This document shows, one piece after another, positions 10,826 to 22,817 of a stretch of DNA of 64,000 nucleotides (positions are counted from its first letter, which is position 1; each line of letters opens with the position of its first letter). Location of the stretch: positions 97,702,366 to 97,766,365 of the forward strand of contig CM035430.1 of NCBI GenBank assembly GCA_020310875.1, in the 5' to 3' direction. The DNA comes from Ceratopteris richardii (lineage: Eukaryota; Streptophyta; Polypodiopsida; Polypodiales; Pteridaceae). Under the pieces are notes generated by a model. It saw nothing but the letters and a program-made list of their open reading frames with translations, made no database searches and was not told where the DNA came from. Position numbers and translations under genes: made by a program.

Positions 10826-11745
10826 GTGATGGAATTAGGTGCAGCTAGGTATGGCATAGCATGTCATTCACGCCTCATTGGTGGAGAGAACAATAGAGAC
10901 ACAATGTGTGCACAAATAATACAAAGAACATGCCTTATTTTTATTGAACTAAACAAGTTCATATATACATGAAGGAAACGCTTGGGCATTTAACATGTTC
11001 AAGGAAAGTTGGTGAGGCTACTGACATATTCTTGGCAAAAGGGATTGTTTGAGAAAAGGGAAAGTTGTTATCTCACAAAACCAGAAGTTCGCATTTGTTA
11101 GAGGATGTTAAAATTCCCCCCTTATTTCCTAGCATAGGAAAAACAAGTTACATTGTTGAATCCCACATTGACCATTTACAATAGAAGTTACCATATTAGG
11201 TACTTAGACCATTGTTCCTATTTTCGGTGATGAATCTGAAGCCGTTTCACGATAGTTGGTTCCCTTGTTGGACTATTTTGGTCTCCTAAAGGAATTGCTT
11301 GGGCAACATGGAGATTGTGAAGATTGATTTGAAGCCTTTGATGAACCAAGTCAATCTTTTGTTGCCCTAGGTCGAGGACTTGCATAGCACTACAAGAGCA
11401 GAACTTACAAAATTTTCAGGTATTTGGAGGAGAGTGAAGCACGAAGTTTTCCCACAATCTTTGTGCTTGCTGAACATGATTGAACCATTAGAAGGCTGGC
11501 AATTTCTCTCATACCACTTGATGGAATCCGATGCAGCTATCTATGGCACATCATGGCGGAGAGAATGATAGAGACACAATGTACGCACAGATAATACAAT
11601 GAATGTGCCTTATTTTCATTGAAGCTAACATGTGTATATATACACGAAGGAAAGGATTTGGCATTTAACATGGTCAACGCAAGTTGGTGAGACTACCAGC
11701 ATATGTTTGACAAAAGGGATTGTCTAACAAAAGGGAACATTGTAA
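10826..11745 (-). mobile_element. TRIM-like miniature LTR retrotransposon
   Basis: Two direct copies of about 220 bases (10826-11050 and 11519-11745, both opening TGATGGAAT on the plus strand) flank about 470 bases without an ORF. On the minus strand the right copy is followed at once by TGGTATGAGAG (11504-11515), a variant of the initiator-Met PBS. A purine run (revcomp of TTCCCCCCTTATTTCC, about 11112-11127) lies towards the left copy but is not adjacent to it. Size and layout fit a TRIM or a heavily deleted copia. A matching target duplication was not found. Confidence 0.6.
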
Positions 11746-12449
11746 AGACACCCAGTAGAGACCTATGATGTTCAAAATGGTTCAAGGAGTAGACTTTGTA
11801 TGGCACATGGATGTACGATCTTGTAAGTGTACATTATTCTTCTTGTGGTGCCTACCCTCTCTCATGTGAGATGACCATCTATTTGTTTTTTTTTGCCTTT
11901 TCTGAGTTTATTCTGTTAAGTTGTATCTCAAGAAAAAAGAAGATCTACAAAGTGTGGTTAACTCGGATGAGGTTGAGTATATGTTGAGGTTGCCCACACT
12001 TTACAAGTGTATATGCTGAGGGTTGCCCACACTTTACAAGTGGGATGTAAAGAGTGCATGTGGGTCTTTCCAATTCATTATAACATCCAAGTAACAAAAG
12101 ATGAAAGAGAAAGAACATGTTGAAAAATCTTTGGCTGCAAAGAAAGCATGTTGTTGTTGGGTCACTTGAGAATTGTATATTTAGTAAAGAAATACGGGAA
12201 AGACATGAAAGAGAAATTTACAGATATTAGCTTGCACGTCTTCGAAGGTTGGAGGAAAACAAAGGAGCTCTCAAAGTGAAAACAAGAGTCTTTGCTATAG
12301 AGAAGAACAAGCTAAAAAATGTAAATGGCTCCTACATGAAGGTGATCAAGGCATCTTTAAGATTTTTTGTTATTCTCATAGTTTCCCCTTGGAAGGGTGA
12401 TGTTTTTTCAAAAAACCACCTCACTTGTGAACCTTATAATTTATTTTAA

Positions 12450-12580
12450 TAAAAAGGAAGTTTGTCATTGGCCAACTCTCCCAGACTTTAATCAAAAAAA
12501 GAAAGAAAAAAAAAGATACAAGTGAATGGGACTAGTGCCCTTGGGACCCCTGAATCCCACAAAGCAGGGCTAGAACTAAG
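12450..12580 (-). mobile_element. LINE 3'-tail fragment
   Basis: The reverse complement gives GGGACTAGTGCCC-type tail sequence, the sorted CTGGGAGAGT block and GAACTTCC-like end seen at 4395-4510. It is a short, 5'-truncated insertion. The poly(T) side is at 12452 and the inner break is near 12575. Confidence 0.75.
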
Positions 12581-12765
12581 GATGAGCATCCCCTAAGGAT
12601 GAGCATCTAATGAGGTTTGATAAATCACAACACATATGGAGGCTTGCATAGATTTGAAGACGTTCTCTACTCATTCCTTTGCAAAAAATGGCTAAATTTC
12701 AAGTTCTCTAGACTTCTCCTAGAATATCATGCCAACATGATCACATGCATTGAAGAACTTTGATC

Positions 12766-13030
12766 AATATTATTCATTCTAAATCACACTAGGAAAAAGC
12801 GAGGAAAGTTTTGGCCATACTCCTCTTGTTTTTACATCTTTGAAACCTCTAGCTTACCAATATTTTTCCTTTTTCCTTTGCATCTTGTACATATTTTGCA
12901 TGAAATTAACCATATGTGCAATTTTTTCATATCATACATTAATGGGTTTTCTAAAGGATAACACCTTACTTGTTAGCAAGCTTATCATGGATGGACAATT
13001 CTTGATGAGGCTAGGGAAAGTTCAACGGTT
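12766..13030. repeat. Direct repeat pair member 1 (with 14488-14737)
   Basis: About 260 bases shared with 14488-14737, beginning TTATTCATTCTAAATCACAC and including TTGCATCTTGTACATATTTT and TGTTAGCAAGCTTATCAT. Identity is high by eye. It holds no convincing ORF. Confidence 0.8.
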
Positions 13031-14487
13031 TAAATCCTCCTCTCCATGTGTATATCCCTAAATCTTACTATTGATATTTTTTCTACTATTACTTTGTCAA
13101 AGTTCTATGGACCCAACTTGCTACACTAGAAGGCTCAAACTACATATTGTACGTATGAGACAAGTTAGCACTTTTTCTATGGAACTCCATTTCTCCCTAT
13201 TCCAAATGTACCCTCACACTTTAGATCATCTTTTCCAAAGAAAGTATGCCTTTGTTATGACCGTGTTGGGTAAGAGCCGGATAAAATAGAGTCGCTCAAT
13301 GGGATACTTTCATTGGGAGCTTAGAAAATGAAAGGTTTTAGTGTTAAGAGTCCTTCCAAAACCAAATGAGTTGATTATGATAAAGAGAAAAGGATTTCTC
13401 TCGGAGTGTAGCTGTCCGTTATCCAAAACACCAGAACTAGAGATATAAGCTCTTTTGTTTCTTGCCCTTATTGTTTGTTTCTAGTGATGCCTTTTCAACA
13501 ACATTCATATACTACACAACTACTCCGAATGTCTGTTGCTTTTCAAGGTGTTGCTTTCTTTCCCAAATGCCAAGTAATGAAGAAGTTCTACACCACACAT
13601 TCTAAACTCTAATCCGTGTAGACAACACACATGTACTTTCTTCACCTCAGAAAGTCCAAGTGACTTTGGCCACCCTTGCTAAAATAAGAGGTAGTTATTT
13701 TGATCCATTCACATCCAAAGATCCAATTCCTAAAGAAACACATGGTCCAACTTTGCTATGATATGGTCCAACTTTGCTGTGATGAAGGGTACATAGTTTG
13801 AGTAAACCAAGCTACATATGCCACAATCACATTTACATTCTAGCATCTTTGATTTCCACACGTCAGGTAACCAGTCTATTTGTAGCTTTACATCACTAAG
13901 ATACTAAGTAGTCTCTCATCTCAACCAAGAAGCAAGGAATTCGCACTCAATCGTGACCAAGGGACATCACTTTGTGAAGAGAGAGAGATCCATGATACAA
14001 AATGTTACAGAGATAATATTATGGTAAAATTCGAGCTTGACAAACTCAAGTGCATGTTTGGATCCATGTGCAAGGTATATATCCCAAGTTGAAGAAGCTC
14101 CACATATTCAAGGAGAAAGGACAAATCTTGTACAAATTTTCATCTCCACAATTCAGTGGTTTTCTGCATGCTTCCAGTGATGTACTTCAGCCATAGTTCA
14201 CGAGTGCCAAAATCTACACGTGCTCTCTCTTTTCTAACAAGGCCCTACCAAAGGTTGAATGATCAATCGAGAACTTAAATAGAGCTTTGAACCATGTGCT
14301 ATTATCTATAGTTATCCATAGATATGAAAACAAGTGATATGCATGCATACGACATGACAACAACATAAAAAAGAAAGAACAACATGAAAAAGACAAATCA
14401 TTCTCATTCTTCACTGAGGTAAGGCCCACATGGGAGTACTCTCTGTAGAGGACCCATGAGTTACAGATTCAGAGACTCAGAAACATT

Positions 14488-14737
14488 ATTCATTCTAAAT
14501 CACACTAGTAAAATGTGAGGAAATTTCGTCCATACTTCTCTTGTTTTTACATCTTTGAAACCTCTAGCTTTCCAATATTTTCCTTTTTCCTTTGCATCTT
14601 GTACATATTTTGCATGAAATTAGCCATATGTGCAATATTTTTATATTATAAATCAATGTATTTTTCAAATACCTTACTTGTTAGCAAGCTTATCATCGAT
14701 GGAAAATTCTTGATGCAGCTAGGGAAAGTTCAAGGGC
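14488..14737. repeat. Direct repeat pair member 2
   Basis: Second copy of the 12766-13030 block with small deletions. It ends immediately before LINE copy 2, so the LINE either inserted in this repeat or the repeat was duplicated around it. Confidence 0.8.
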
Positions 14738-14744
14738 TCACATC

Positions 14745-17700
14745 ATTGTCAATGGCTTTGTGACATTAGCCTAAACCCCTCAAGAGCGACCATCATTGGT
14801 CAATGGCTTTGTGAAATTAGCGTAAACCTTAAATTTATTTGTATTCAAGAGACTAAAATTGATGGAGAAGACCTCCAAAAACATCTGAGATAGGTCTCCC
14901 CGACCCATGTCTGGATCTCGACCTCACATCCTTGAGGGTCCGATGGGACGGTGATTGGTATAAACCAATTCTGGTGTGAAAATCTTGAAAAATCCATCAA
15001 AGATTAGAGCCATCGATGGATTGTCATTTCCTTCGGTGCCCCCTTTCCATTCATGTTAGTTTCTATGTATGCCCCAAACAATGAGTCAGAGAGACTGGAC
15101 ACTTGGGCCTCCTTAAACTCGCTCCCCCACAATGTGCTAATTTGTAGTGACTTTAACATGGTGGAGGACCCTCCGGACAGATGCAACAAGGGCCCGATCG
15201 TTAACAGTCGTGAAAAAGAAACTTCGGACAAAATCAAACTACACTTGGATCGGGTCAAATTCAAAGAATCAAAAGGCTTTTCATGGTTCAATCTCCAAGC
15301 AGGTGAGGACTTGAGGAAAGCTAGACTAGATAGAAGCTACGTTGCTGAGAGCATTATTCATCAGTGGGGTCATCCTTCCCTCTCGCAATGCACTGACCTC
15401 GCCATCTCCGATCACTACCCGATCATTCCTCCGTCCATCAAGAAATTGCTAAAGTGTGGAAGGAGGCGCTCACATCTTGTTCGTCCCTAGCCAAGAGCTG
15501 GAGATGAGCAGTCGATAAGTCACGGCATATTATCATAAGAACCAAGAAGATGCTCCAGACTGTTCGGCGTGCTCGTAGAGAAGCTCTTTATCATAGACTG
15601 GAGACTTGAGGAGGAAGTGAACAAAGGAAAAGCTCAATCCCAGAAGGTTCTATGAAGAATGGGAGCGCTCTTGAGATACGAGGAAGAAATACAAAGAAAA
15701 AATTTGCAAATATTCTTTAAGTAGTGGTGGGCTAGCAAATCCGACAAGTCCACCAAAGAGATGTGCAACATTCTTAAAAGGAAACAAAATAGAGAACCGA
15801 TCCCCATATTGCTAGACCTAAATGGTGATGTATGCAATACGAAAGAAGAAAATTTTGGAATCATTGAAGAACACTTTACGAGACTCCTAGGGATCTCGAC
15901 CCCCCTCTCCCCTCATAGACTGGATTGCATGGCAGCCATCTCTAGGGTATCCTCTCATAGGATCCCACACAACCTTTGTTCCCTGCTTGATGCCCCTATC
16001 TCGAAAGAAGAAATCATTAAAGTCATTGATGCCCTCCCCAATCGGAAAAGCCTAGGGCCGGATGGGCTCACTAATGAGTTCTTTAAGTCCTTCAAGTTGG
16101 TGATTGCCAGTCCTCTTCATCTAGTATGGCAAGAGGCACTCGATTTTGGTGCGCTTTCGACTTGTCTCAACAGTGGCATCATCAAGTTAATCCACAAAAA
16201 AGGGGAAAAGAACAGAATTGAGAACTGGTGTCTGATTAGGATGCTTCAAATAGGATATAAGATCATTGCTAAAGTCAATATAGCCAACAAAATTTCTAGC
16301 CATCTAAGAGCTTGGCTAAGCGAGGACCAAAAAGGTTTGATCAAAGGCTTGTCAATATTGACAGCCATTGTCGATATTTGGGAAGGTCTCGACTTTGCAG
16401 ATGAGTCAAGACAAGATGTGTTTTTCCTCAAGGTCGACTTTGATAAAGCTTACAACAATATGGAATGAGACTATATTCTATAGTCCCTTAAAGATCTCGA
16501 TTGCTGCCAGAAATTCACCAAGATGATCTTGACCCTTTTGGGAAACACGTTGGCTCAAATTAATATTAATGGCCTTCTTTCGAAGGTGATCAAACTAAAG
16601 CGATCGATTAGACAAGGGTGCCCGTTGGCTCCCATTCTCTTTGCCATTGCCACAGAAGGGATTAGTCGGCTAGTGGAACAACAGGTGGAAGTTGGTAATA
16701 TCAAAGTCCTTTGATTGCCCCGTGACCACGGCTAGATCACCATAAGACTTTTTGCCAATGTTATGAATGCATTTGTCCATAATGATAGTACCAACCTAGA
16801 GACATTATGGAGGTGCCCGGATACCTTGTGCGAAGCCTCTGGACAAAAATCAACCACTCAAAAACCGCTTTCAGAGCTATTGTCGATATCCAATCGAGCC
16901 TTCTCTTTGATCATGGATGCCAAAACATTCCCCCAGGTCAAATTTTCTGGCTTCTTAGGATTCCCTTGGTTTTTGGTATCTCATTGGAGCAGAGATGGAA
17001 TTGGGTCCTGACCAGACTCAAAGGCAAGTTAAACTATTGGAAGAGGTATGCAAATCAATCTCACGGCCTCTCTTGCTAGAAACCGAAAGAGAAAGAGCTA
17101 TCCAAACTCGAAAGTATTTGCAGAAGCTTCCTTTGGACAGGAGACCACAGAAGGAGGGGGGTGCCTAAAATCAAATGGTCCATTTGCACTAGCCAAAAGG
17201 ATTGTGGGGGCCTTCATATTCTGGACATTGGGTGCATGGGTAATAAACTTGTGGCAAAATAGATGATTAAGCCATGGTGCAACAGGGAGGCTTCATGGGC
17301 CAAGTTGATCTTCAGAAACAAGAATGCATTGACTTTCGTGGGTTTCCCAAATTGGAAGAATCTTGACATTCTGATCCTTTTGTTTTTCCCAATCCTAGTC
17401 TCCCTAAAAGGCTCGAATCTTGTGTGCTCCCTATGGAAGAGTTGGAATAAAGTCAAAAGCTTCATAAGAATCAATGAAGATTGGAAGTGGGCGGCCCATA
17501 TCAGATAGAATGACTCTATTTGGTTTCCGATCCATGGCATCCAGAACGTGGAATCTTGGAACATTCAAAGCACCAAGAGGCTTTGGAACAAGGGCTTCAA
17601 AAAATGGAAACATCTCTAGAAACAAGACACCAACCAGTGAATCAACTTCGAGGATATTGACCCTAGCACCAGCATTACCTATGAAGAATGGATTATTTAC

Positions 17701-18590
17701 AAAGCAGATTTCTTGTTTGGGACTGCTCTAACGTTCGTCTTCTCATGGGGCATGACTTGCCATGCCCACTTGGTCTCTGATGGCACAATGGTAAATGTCT
17801 AACAAAAATCCTGAACATCAAAGAAAACATTGAGTATCAAGTTAACCTCAACAAGAAGTGGTGCCTATCGTGGAGTCGACTACGGTGGCATATGAAGTTC
17901 ATGGCTATCTGGCACCCTCTCATAGAAATCAAAAAGTCTGTCCTCTTATGGCAAATCTTTCATGAGGGAATCTGGACCAACCTAAAGGCTAGCAAAATTT
18001 GTGGGGCATCTCCCTGGTGCAAGTGCTGCTACCGGTCCATTGAAGATGTTATTCACATCTTATTTACTTGTCCCAACTCCAATAGACTCTGGAAAACTAT
18101 GAAAAATAAAATTAGACTTCAGAAACATATCAGTTGGAAACAATCTTTGCTGGGAGAGGCGATCGCATGCTCGGTGACTCTTTGGAATGCCATCAGAGGG
18201 GAGGTCCTATGGAAGATCTAGTAGGAAAGATGTGCTTATAATTTTGGCTACTCCCCCAAAGAGTGGTCAATTGAGAAATTTTTGTTCCTCTTTGACAAAA
18301 CAATTGCTAAGCGTAAGAAATCCCCCCCCCCCCCCCTTTTAGGCATCATCAAGTGCTCTTTCTGATCAACAACAAGCTTAAACCCAAGTGGGCCCCGTAT
18401 GAGAGTGACAAGAGGGTGATTAACCTTCTTTGTAATACCATCTAAACTCTGTAAGATCTACTCCTGCTTTGTGGGACTTTGGAGGTCCCATGGGCATTAG
18501 TCCCCTTCACTTGTACTTTTCTTTTCCATTCAATTAATTCAAGTCCAGGAGAGTAGGCTAAGGCCGAACTTCCTTTATATTTAACAATTG
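14745..18590 (+). mobile_element. LINE (L1-type), copy 2, degenerate
   Basis: This aligns with copy 1 from the endonuclease to the 3' tail. It is truncated further at the 5' end and has a short tandem duplication at its start (CAATGGCTTTGTGA.ATTAGC at 14751 and 14801). About 74 bases present in copy 1 (around 1246-1320) are missing at 15426. The 3' tail (18430-18585) carries CTTTGTGGGACTTTGGAGG and ends ACTTCCTTTATATTTAA with no long A-run. Confidence 0.92.
14800..18220 (+). pseudogene. LINE ORF2 copy 2, catalytic site lost
   Basis: Endonuclease words are LVSMYAPNNESERLDTWASL (15053) and LGHPSLSQ-like/SDHYPI (to 15425). The RT has RKSLGPDGLTNEFFKSFK (16038), KKGEKNRIENW and KVDFDKAYNNME. Where copy 1 has the catalytic FADD, this copy reads FANV (about 16751-16762), which removes both metal-binding aspartates. 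Stops include TAG at about 14890, 15505 (TGA), 16466 (TGA for TGG), about 16483 (TAG for CAG) and 16733 (TAG for CAG). The zinc finger (WCKCCYRSIEDVIHILFTC) remains at about 18017-18073. Confidence 0.9.
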
Positions 18591-18624
18591 TGGGCTTTTG
18601 CTTAGTGTATTGCGTTCGGGTAGC

Positions 18625-18815
18625 GTTAAACCAACTGTTTTTGTGCAGTTCCTTCCAAGTGTTACCTTCGGGTAGTCTAATCCCTCCTTTGAAGGATCGA
18701 AGGGTCTCATGGGTACTATATATGCCCTTCACCTCTATGTATACTTCTTTTTTCAATCTAATTCAAGCTATAAAGGAAGATTAGACTTCGGCAAAACTTT
18801 CACTTAAATAAAAAG
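18625..18815 (+). mobile_element. LINE-tail-like 3' fragment, second family
   Basis: TTACCTTCGGGTAG, then GGGTCTCATGGGTACTAT and CCCTTCACCTCTATG, then TTCAAGCTATAAAGGAAG..GACTTCGGC follow the block order of the LINE 3' tail, but diverge strongly from it. The first block matches the element at 42360 better than the LINE. Confidence 0.5.
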
Positions 18816-18889
18816 TCCCTCGGGAGAAGTGTCATCCTTCATGCATTCGCATAATGCAGTGCAATAGATGTAAGGAAAACATTCACAAC

Positions 18890-21110
18890 CATTGAATGCT
18901 ATGCAAAGAGAAAGTACATGAGATCTTGGAAATAATTCGTAAGTACATGCCAACTAATCCTATTTTTGTATTTCATAATGCACTCTATGTACATGTTTTA
19001 TCTCTCAAAAAGAGAAAAGATATTCCTAGTTTTTTTCTGCATAATGCATTATATGGACATATTGGATCTTTTGAAAAAATTACAAGGTGGATAAAAGCGA
19101 AGATGGGGTCATCCGTGATGCATAACAGATTCAAGGACGCTTCCAAACAAGTACTGAGTATTAGTAGGATCTCAAAGAAAGAATGGCTCTAATGGAAGCA
19201 GCCTGATATCACTTGAACCTGAATAAACCAAATGGGTCTTTAATAAGGTTGTGAAACCCAACCCTCCCCCCCCCCCCCCCCCCCACACACACACACTTCA
19301 AAAGAAAAATACATAGAAATGGTACAAAGTGGACAAATAGATCCCCCCCCCCCCCCCAATGTGAGTTCGTGTTTTTTTTTCCTTTTCTTAATTTATTTTT
19401 TTATAATATTTCTCAAGAAAAAAATAAGATCTTAAAAAACATACAACTATAGTCCTTGGAAAGTATGCTTTTATGTGAAGGATTTGGTGATGAAAAAAGC
19501 ATGTTAGGGTCATTCGAGAATTGTTTGTCTAGTACGAAAATATAGTTGGGCACAAGTGCAAACAAAAGTTTGTGCCACGACATGCTACCTTTGACTACAG
19601 ATTGATACTCCTTGTGTTAAGCGATAGGGCCAAGTGGCATGTTTTCATTGGTTGATGAGCATCAAAAGACTCAAAATATGCTTTATCTGAAAGCTTCCTA
19701 AGAGCTCACAAGAGACAAGAGAGAAGCTAAATCATAATTTTATTTATACCAAAGAATTACGTAGAAAATCTAAGATCCATGGATATAAGGGCACACAATG
19801 TAGCTATTCTAGTTGAAAAAGCTTGGAAATTATGTTCTTGGGAAAGAGCAATGATTCTTACAATGGAAAAGATGATGAAATGGAGTCCTTCGAGGGGATA
19901 CTTCGATTTGGGGCTTGGACAAATAGAAGGTTTTAGCTGTTGCGAGTCCAGCCAAAAATGGAGGAGTTGATGGGTTGGAATTATCTCGGAGTGATTCAAA
20001 GCTCTTTTGGTTCTTTCCCTTATTTTCGGCTTTTAGTGGTGCCTTTTCCGACCGTTTGTTCCTTTTCATGGTGTTGTTTTTGTTTTCCTTCCAAAATGCT
20101 AAGTGATGAATAATTAGGTGTACAGTACACATTCTAAACTCTTTTCTGTGCGGACATATGTGTACTTTATTCCGCTGGAAATGTTCAAGTGGCTTGGTCC
20201 ATCTTTGCTAAAATAAGAACTAGTTATTTTGGCCCATTCACATTCAGATCTCCATGGCCTTTGCTCTTCTAAACGTGGCATAACTTTAATGGGTCAAGCT
20301 TTCCGTGATAGGTCACAATCCCATTGACATGTTGGCTTCCTTGATTCTTAAGAAAGACAGATGATTCTCATTTTTCAGTCATGAAGGGACACTCAAGGTG
20401 GTATCACCTTGACCTGAATCAAATGGCTAAATGGATCTCAGAAAAAGCTCTCAGAAAAAGGAGTTGAATGCCAAAAGAAAGATACATAGGAGTTGAATGC
20501 CAGAACCCCCTCATTGAAAACCATATGGTGTTGCATTCGTTCATATCAAGTAGTGTCATCTTCTCTAGCTTATCCTACACGATGGCATCTGATCTGCCAA
20601 AAAGCTCCAACTAAAATAGGCAGTTGGTGATGTTAGGAGGTACTTTTACTGGTTTTTCAGCAAGCAGCAAGAGGTATTTGTAATGCTTTTTCAGCAAGTC
20701 TGCCATAACGTTCATCCTCCAACCTTCAACTACAAAGAGCATTCACATGGAAATATCCCTTTGGAATATGGAAAGATGCTATGTTATGGAGCTGCCAGAG
20801 ACAAATAAATGTTTGTCTTTCTTAATAATCGATCTAGTGACATGGTTGTACCTCAGCTTGCTAAATAGATAAAAAGAAATTGCTAAGTCTGCATGAGACT
20901 CTAATGGAAGTCTCATCCTCTACCCTCTCTGAGATTCATAATATATGTAAATATACATTCATAATATATGTAAATACACATAGTAGAGATCTATGATGCT
21001 CGAAATTATTCAAGGACTGAGTTTGTATGGCGCATGGATGTATGATCTTGTAAGTATGCATCTTCTTGTGGTGCCTCCCCTCATGTGAGATGACCATGTC
21101 ATTAGGGCAA
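18890..21110. repeat. Unclassified dispersed repeat, copy 2
   Basis: Partner of 11748-14480 (matching blocks are given there). It also has an internal near-repeat: GATATCACTTGAACCTGAAT (19205) resembles GGTATCACCTTGACCTGAAT (20400). A C-run followed by (CA)n lies at 19265-19296 and another C-run at 19344-19358. No coding region is supported. Confidence 0.5.
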
Positions 21111-21543
21111 GAAAGGGTCAAAAAGGGTTGTGTAAGGATTTCAATTAGTTGTGCTTAATCTAGATTAATGTTCTCAAATCCTTAAAAAATAATTCCATGT
21201 AGGTTCATTTAAAACGTATCTCATGGAAATATATAAGTTATGGAAGAGAGAGGAAGTTCGTGTGAAAATCATGAAAAGAGATATGCCTCAAACTTTGTGA
21301 CCATCAGGCCTTCACCGATTTTGAAGTTTTCCTTCTTGTTCTATGACTTATATAATGTGTGTTTAGGACATTCTGCACTTTCTTACTCTACTCTCCATAT
21401 CAGACCTTCTTCTCTCTTCCTCATAATTCTAAACACTCTCGTCATGGAGAACCTCAATCCAAACACTTTCACTGAACTTGCATCCAACTAAACACTATGT
21501 GATTAGTTCCATATCAATACTGCAATCAATCATGAGTATGCAA
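21111..21543. other. Unassigned DNA upstream of copia-2 LTR
   Basis: No gene, RNA or repeat recognised. A short ORF at 21240-21491 has no recognisable domain and no support. Confidence 0.3.
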
Positions 21544-22606
21544 TGTTGGAGAAACAATCACTAATTTGGACATATATTTGAAGGTCAAAGCATTAGAAGA
21601 AAACCACATGCCTATGTGATTCACAAGTGTATTATATTTGTAAAGTTAGTTCACTTTAGTTCTAGAAGTTTTTTTTAAATCACGAGAATGAGAAAATCTA
21701 TATAAGTTAGTTTGTATCAACTGACGCGGTGAGAGAGAAGAAGTAGAAGAGAGTGAGAGAATGTCAGCAGGAGTTCATTTTGTTTGACTAAGTATAGTCG
21801 GGCTTCTCTGAGTGGGAAAGAACCTGTAAAACTTCTGAGTTTTTCATAGCTATGAGAAGAAATAGTTAAAGTTCTGTGTATGAGACTCTCTGCATCATCT
21901 CCATGTTTGTATACTGTGTGATGAGTTCAAAAGTTCAAGTTTTCTGAGCAACTCGATGCTTGGTATCGAATTTGTGTTGATAAGTCCGTGTTTTATTCTC
22001 TGAGTGTTATGAACTGCTAGAACTTCTTAAAAACATGAGGTTTGTGGAGCAACTCGATGCTTGGCATCGAGTTTCAGTGTAAACTCGATGCCTGGCATCG
22101 GCTTCCCACATAAAAGTGGTCTTCTTCATGTGTGTGTAAAAGAGGTTAATTCTCGTGCTGAAAAAGTGGCTGAAAAAGCTCAAAGTCGATGCCCAGCATC
22201 GACTTTTGGTTGCAAGTCGATGCTAGGCATCGAATTTTTATTTTTAGACAGCGAAATTTACTAAAACATGCAAAATTTCTAGTTTTGGAAGGTCATACAG
22301 GGTCATCTTGTGAGGGCCATAACTTGAGTTCTATAGATCCGTTTCATGCATATGATAGCTTGTTGGAAAGCTCTACTCTTCTAGTTTCAGCCTTTAAAAG
22401 ATCTTGGAGAAATAATTTTTGAGCTAAGAGAAATTAGCAAAATACTGAAGGTATGTCATTTCAGTGACTAAAAAAATCTAAAGAAGCAAAGTTCTTGGTT
22501 TCGGCTATCATTTCTCAAAGTTTGGAGTGGCAATGAGTTAATGGTGACCATAGAGGTGTTCTAGTGTCACATTAATTCATTTCTTGTGGTGTTTTACACA
22601 TCAACA
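21544..22606 (+). repeat. Copia-2 5' LTR
   Basis: It opens TGTTGGAGAA and closes ACATCAACA, giving TGTTG/CAACA terminal inverted bases, and lies two bases before the PBS. A TATA box (TCTATATAAG) is at 21698. The length of 1063 bases depends on the chosen start, since the 3' LTR is absent and cannot confirm it. Confidence 0.65.
21951..22236. repeat. Five copies of a 23-base palindrome in the copia-2 LTR
   Basis: Copies start at about 21951, 22051, 22082, 22183 and 22214. Each has 10-base arms of the form AAsTCGATGC/GCATCGAsTT around a 3-base loop. The 22051 and 22183 copies are perfect stems, and they differ by a compensated C:G to G:C swap in the third pair. The other three have one or two mismatches or wobbles. 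They lie 0.25 kb or more after the TATA box, so they would be in the transcript. Confidence 0.85.
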
Positions 22607-22608
22607 AG

Positions 22609-22620
22609 TGGTATCAGAGC
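22609..22620 (+). promoter_or_regulatory. Primer binding site (initiator tRNA-Met)
   Basis: TGGTATCAGAGC, a perfect match to the usual plant copia PBS, two bases after the LTR end. Confidence 0.95.
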
Positions 22621-22817
22621 AGAAAGGTCGTGAAGAGCAGAAGGCGACAAAGGTACGAGAAGTTTTGGAAAGTTTTCCATTAAAGTTTCAAAGGTGAAGC
22701 ATTTGAAGACACAAGGCATCAAAAGATTACTTTCGAAGTATCCTCATACACAAAGAACTTCAAAAGGTATTATCCTTTATCCTTTAAGCTCACAGGTTGC
22801 AGCAAAAGGGAAGGAGT

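Larger units (their letters stand above)
11748..14480. repeat. Unclassified dispersed repeat, copy 1
   Basis: Several blocks match the region 18890-21110. 11753-11880 matches 20975-21100 (GTATGGCACATGGATGTACGA). 12130-12190 matches 19490-19545 (GAGAATTGT). 13270-13720 matches 19865-20250 (GCTAAAATAAGA, CACATTCTAAACTC). No long ORF, LTR pair or TIR was found. The block order is partly scrambled between the copies, so it may be two or more old elements. Confidence 0.55.

Noticed and set aside
19265..19300. C-run plus (CA)n as a regulatory or G-quadruplex element
   Set aside because: A simple homopolymer/dinucleotide run in decayed repeat DNA; no supporting context.
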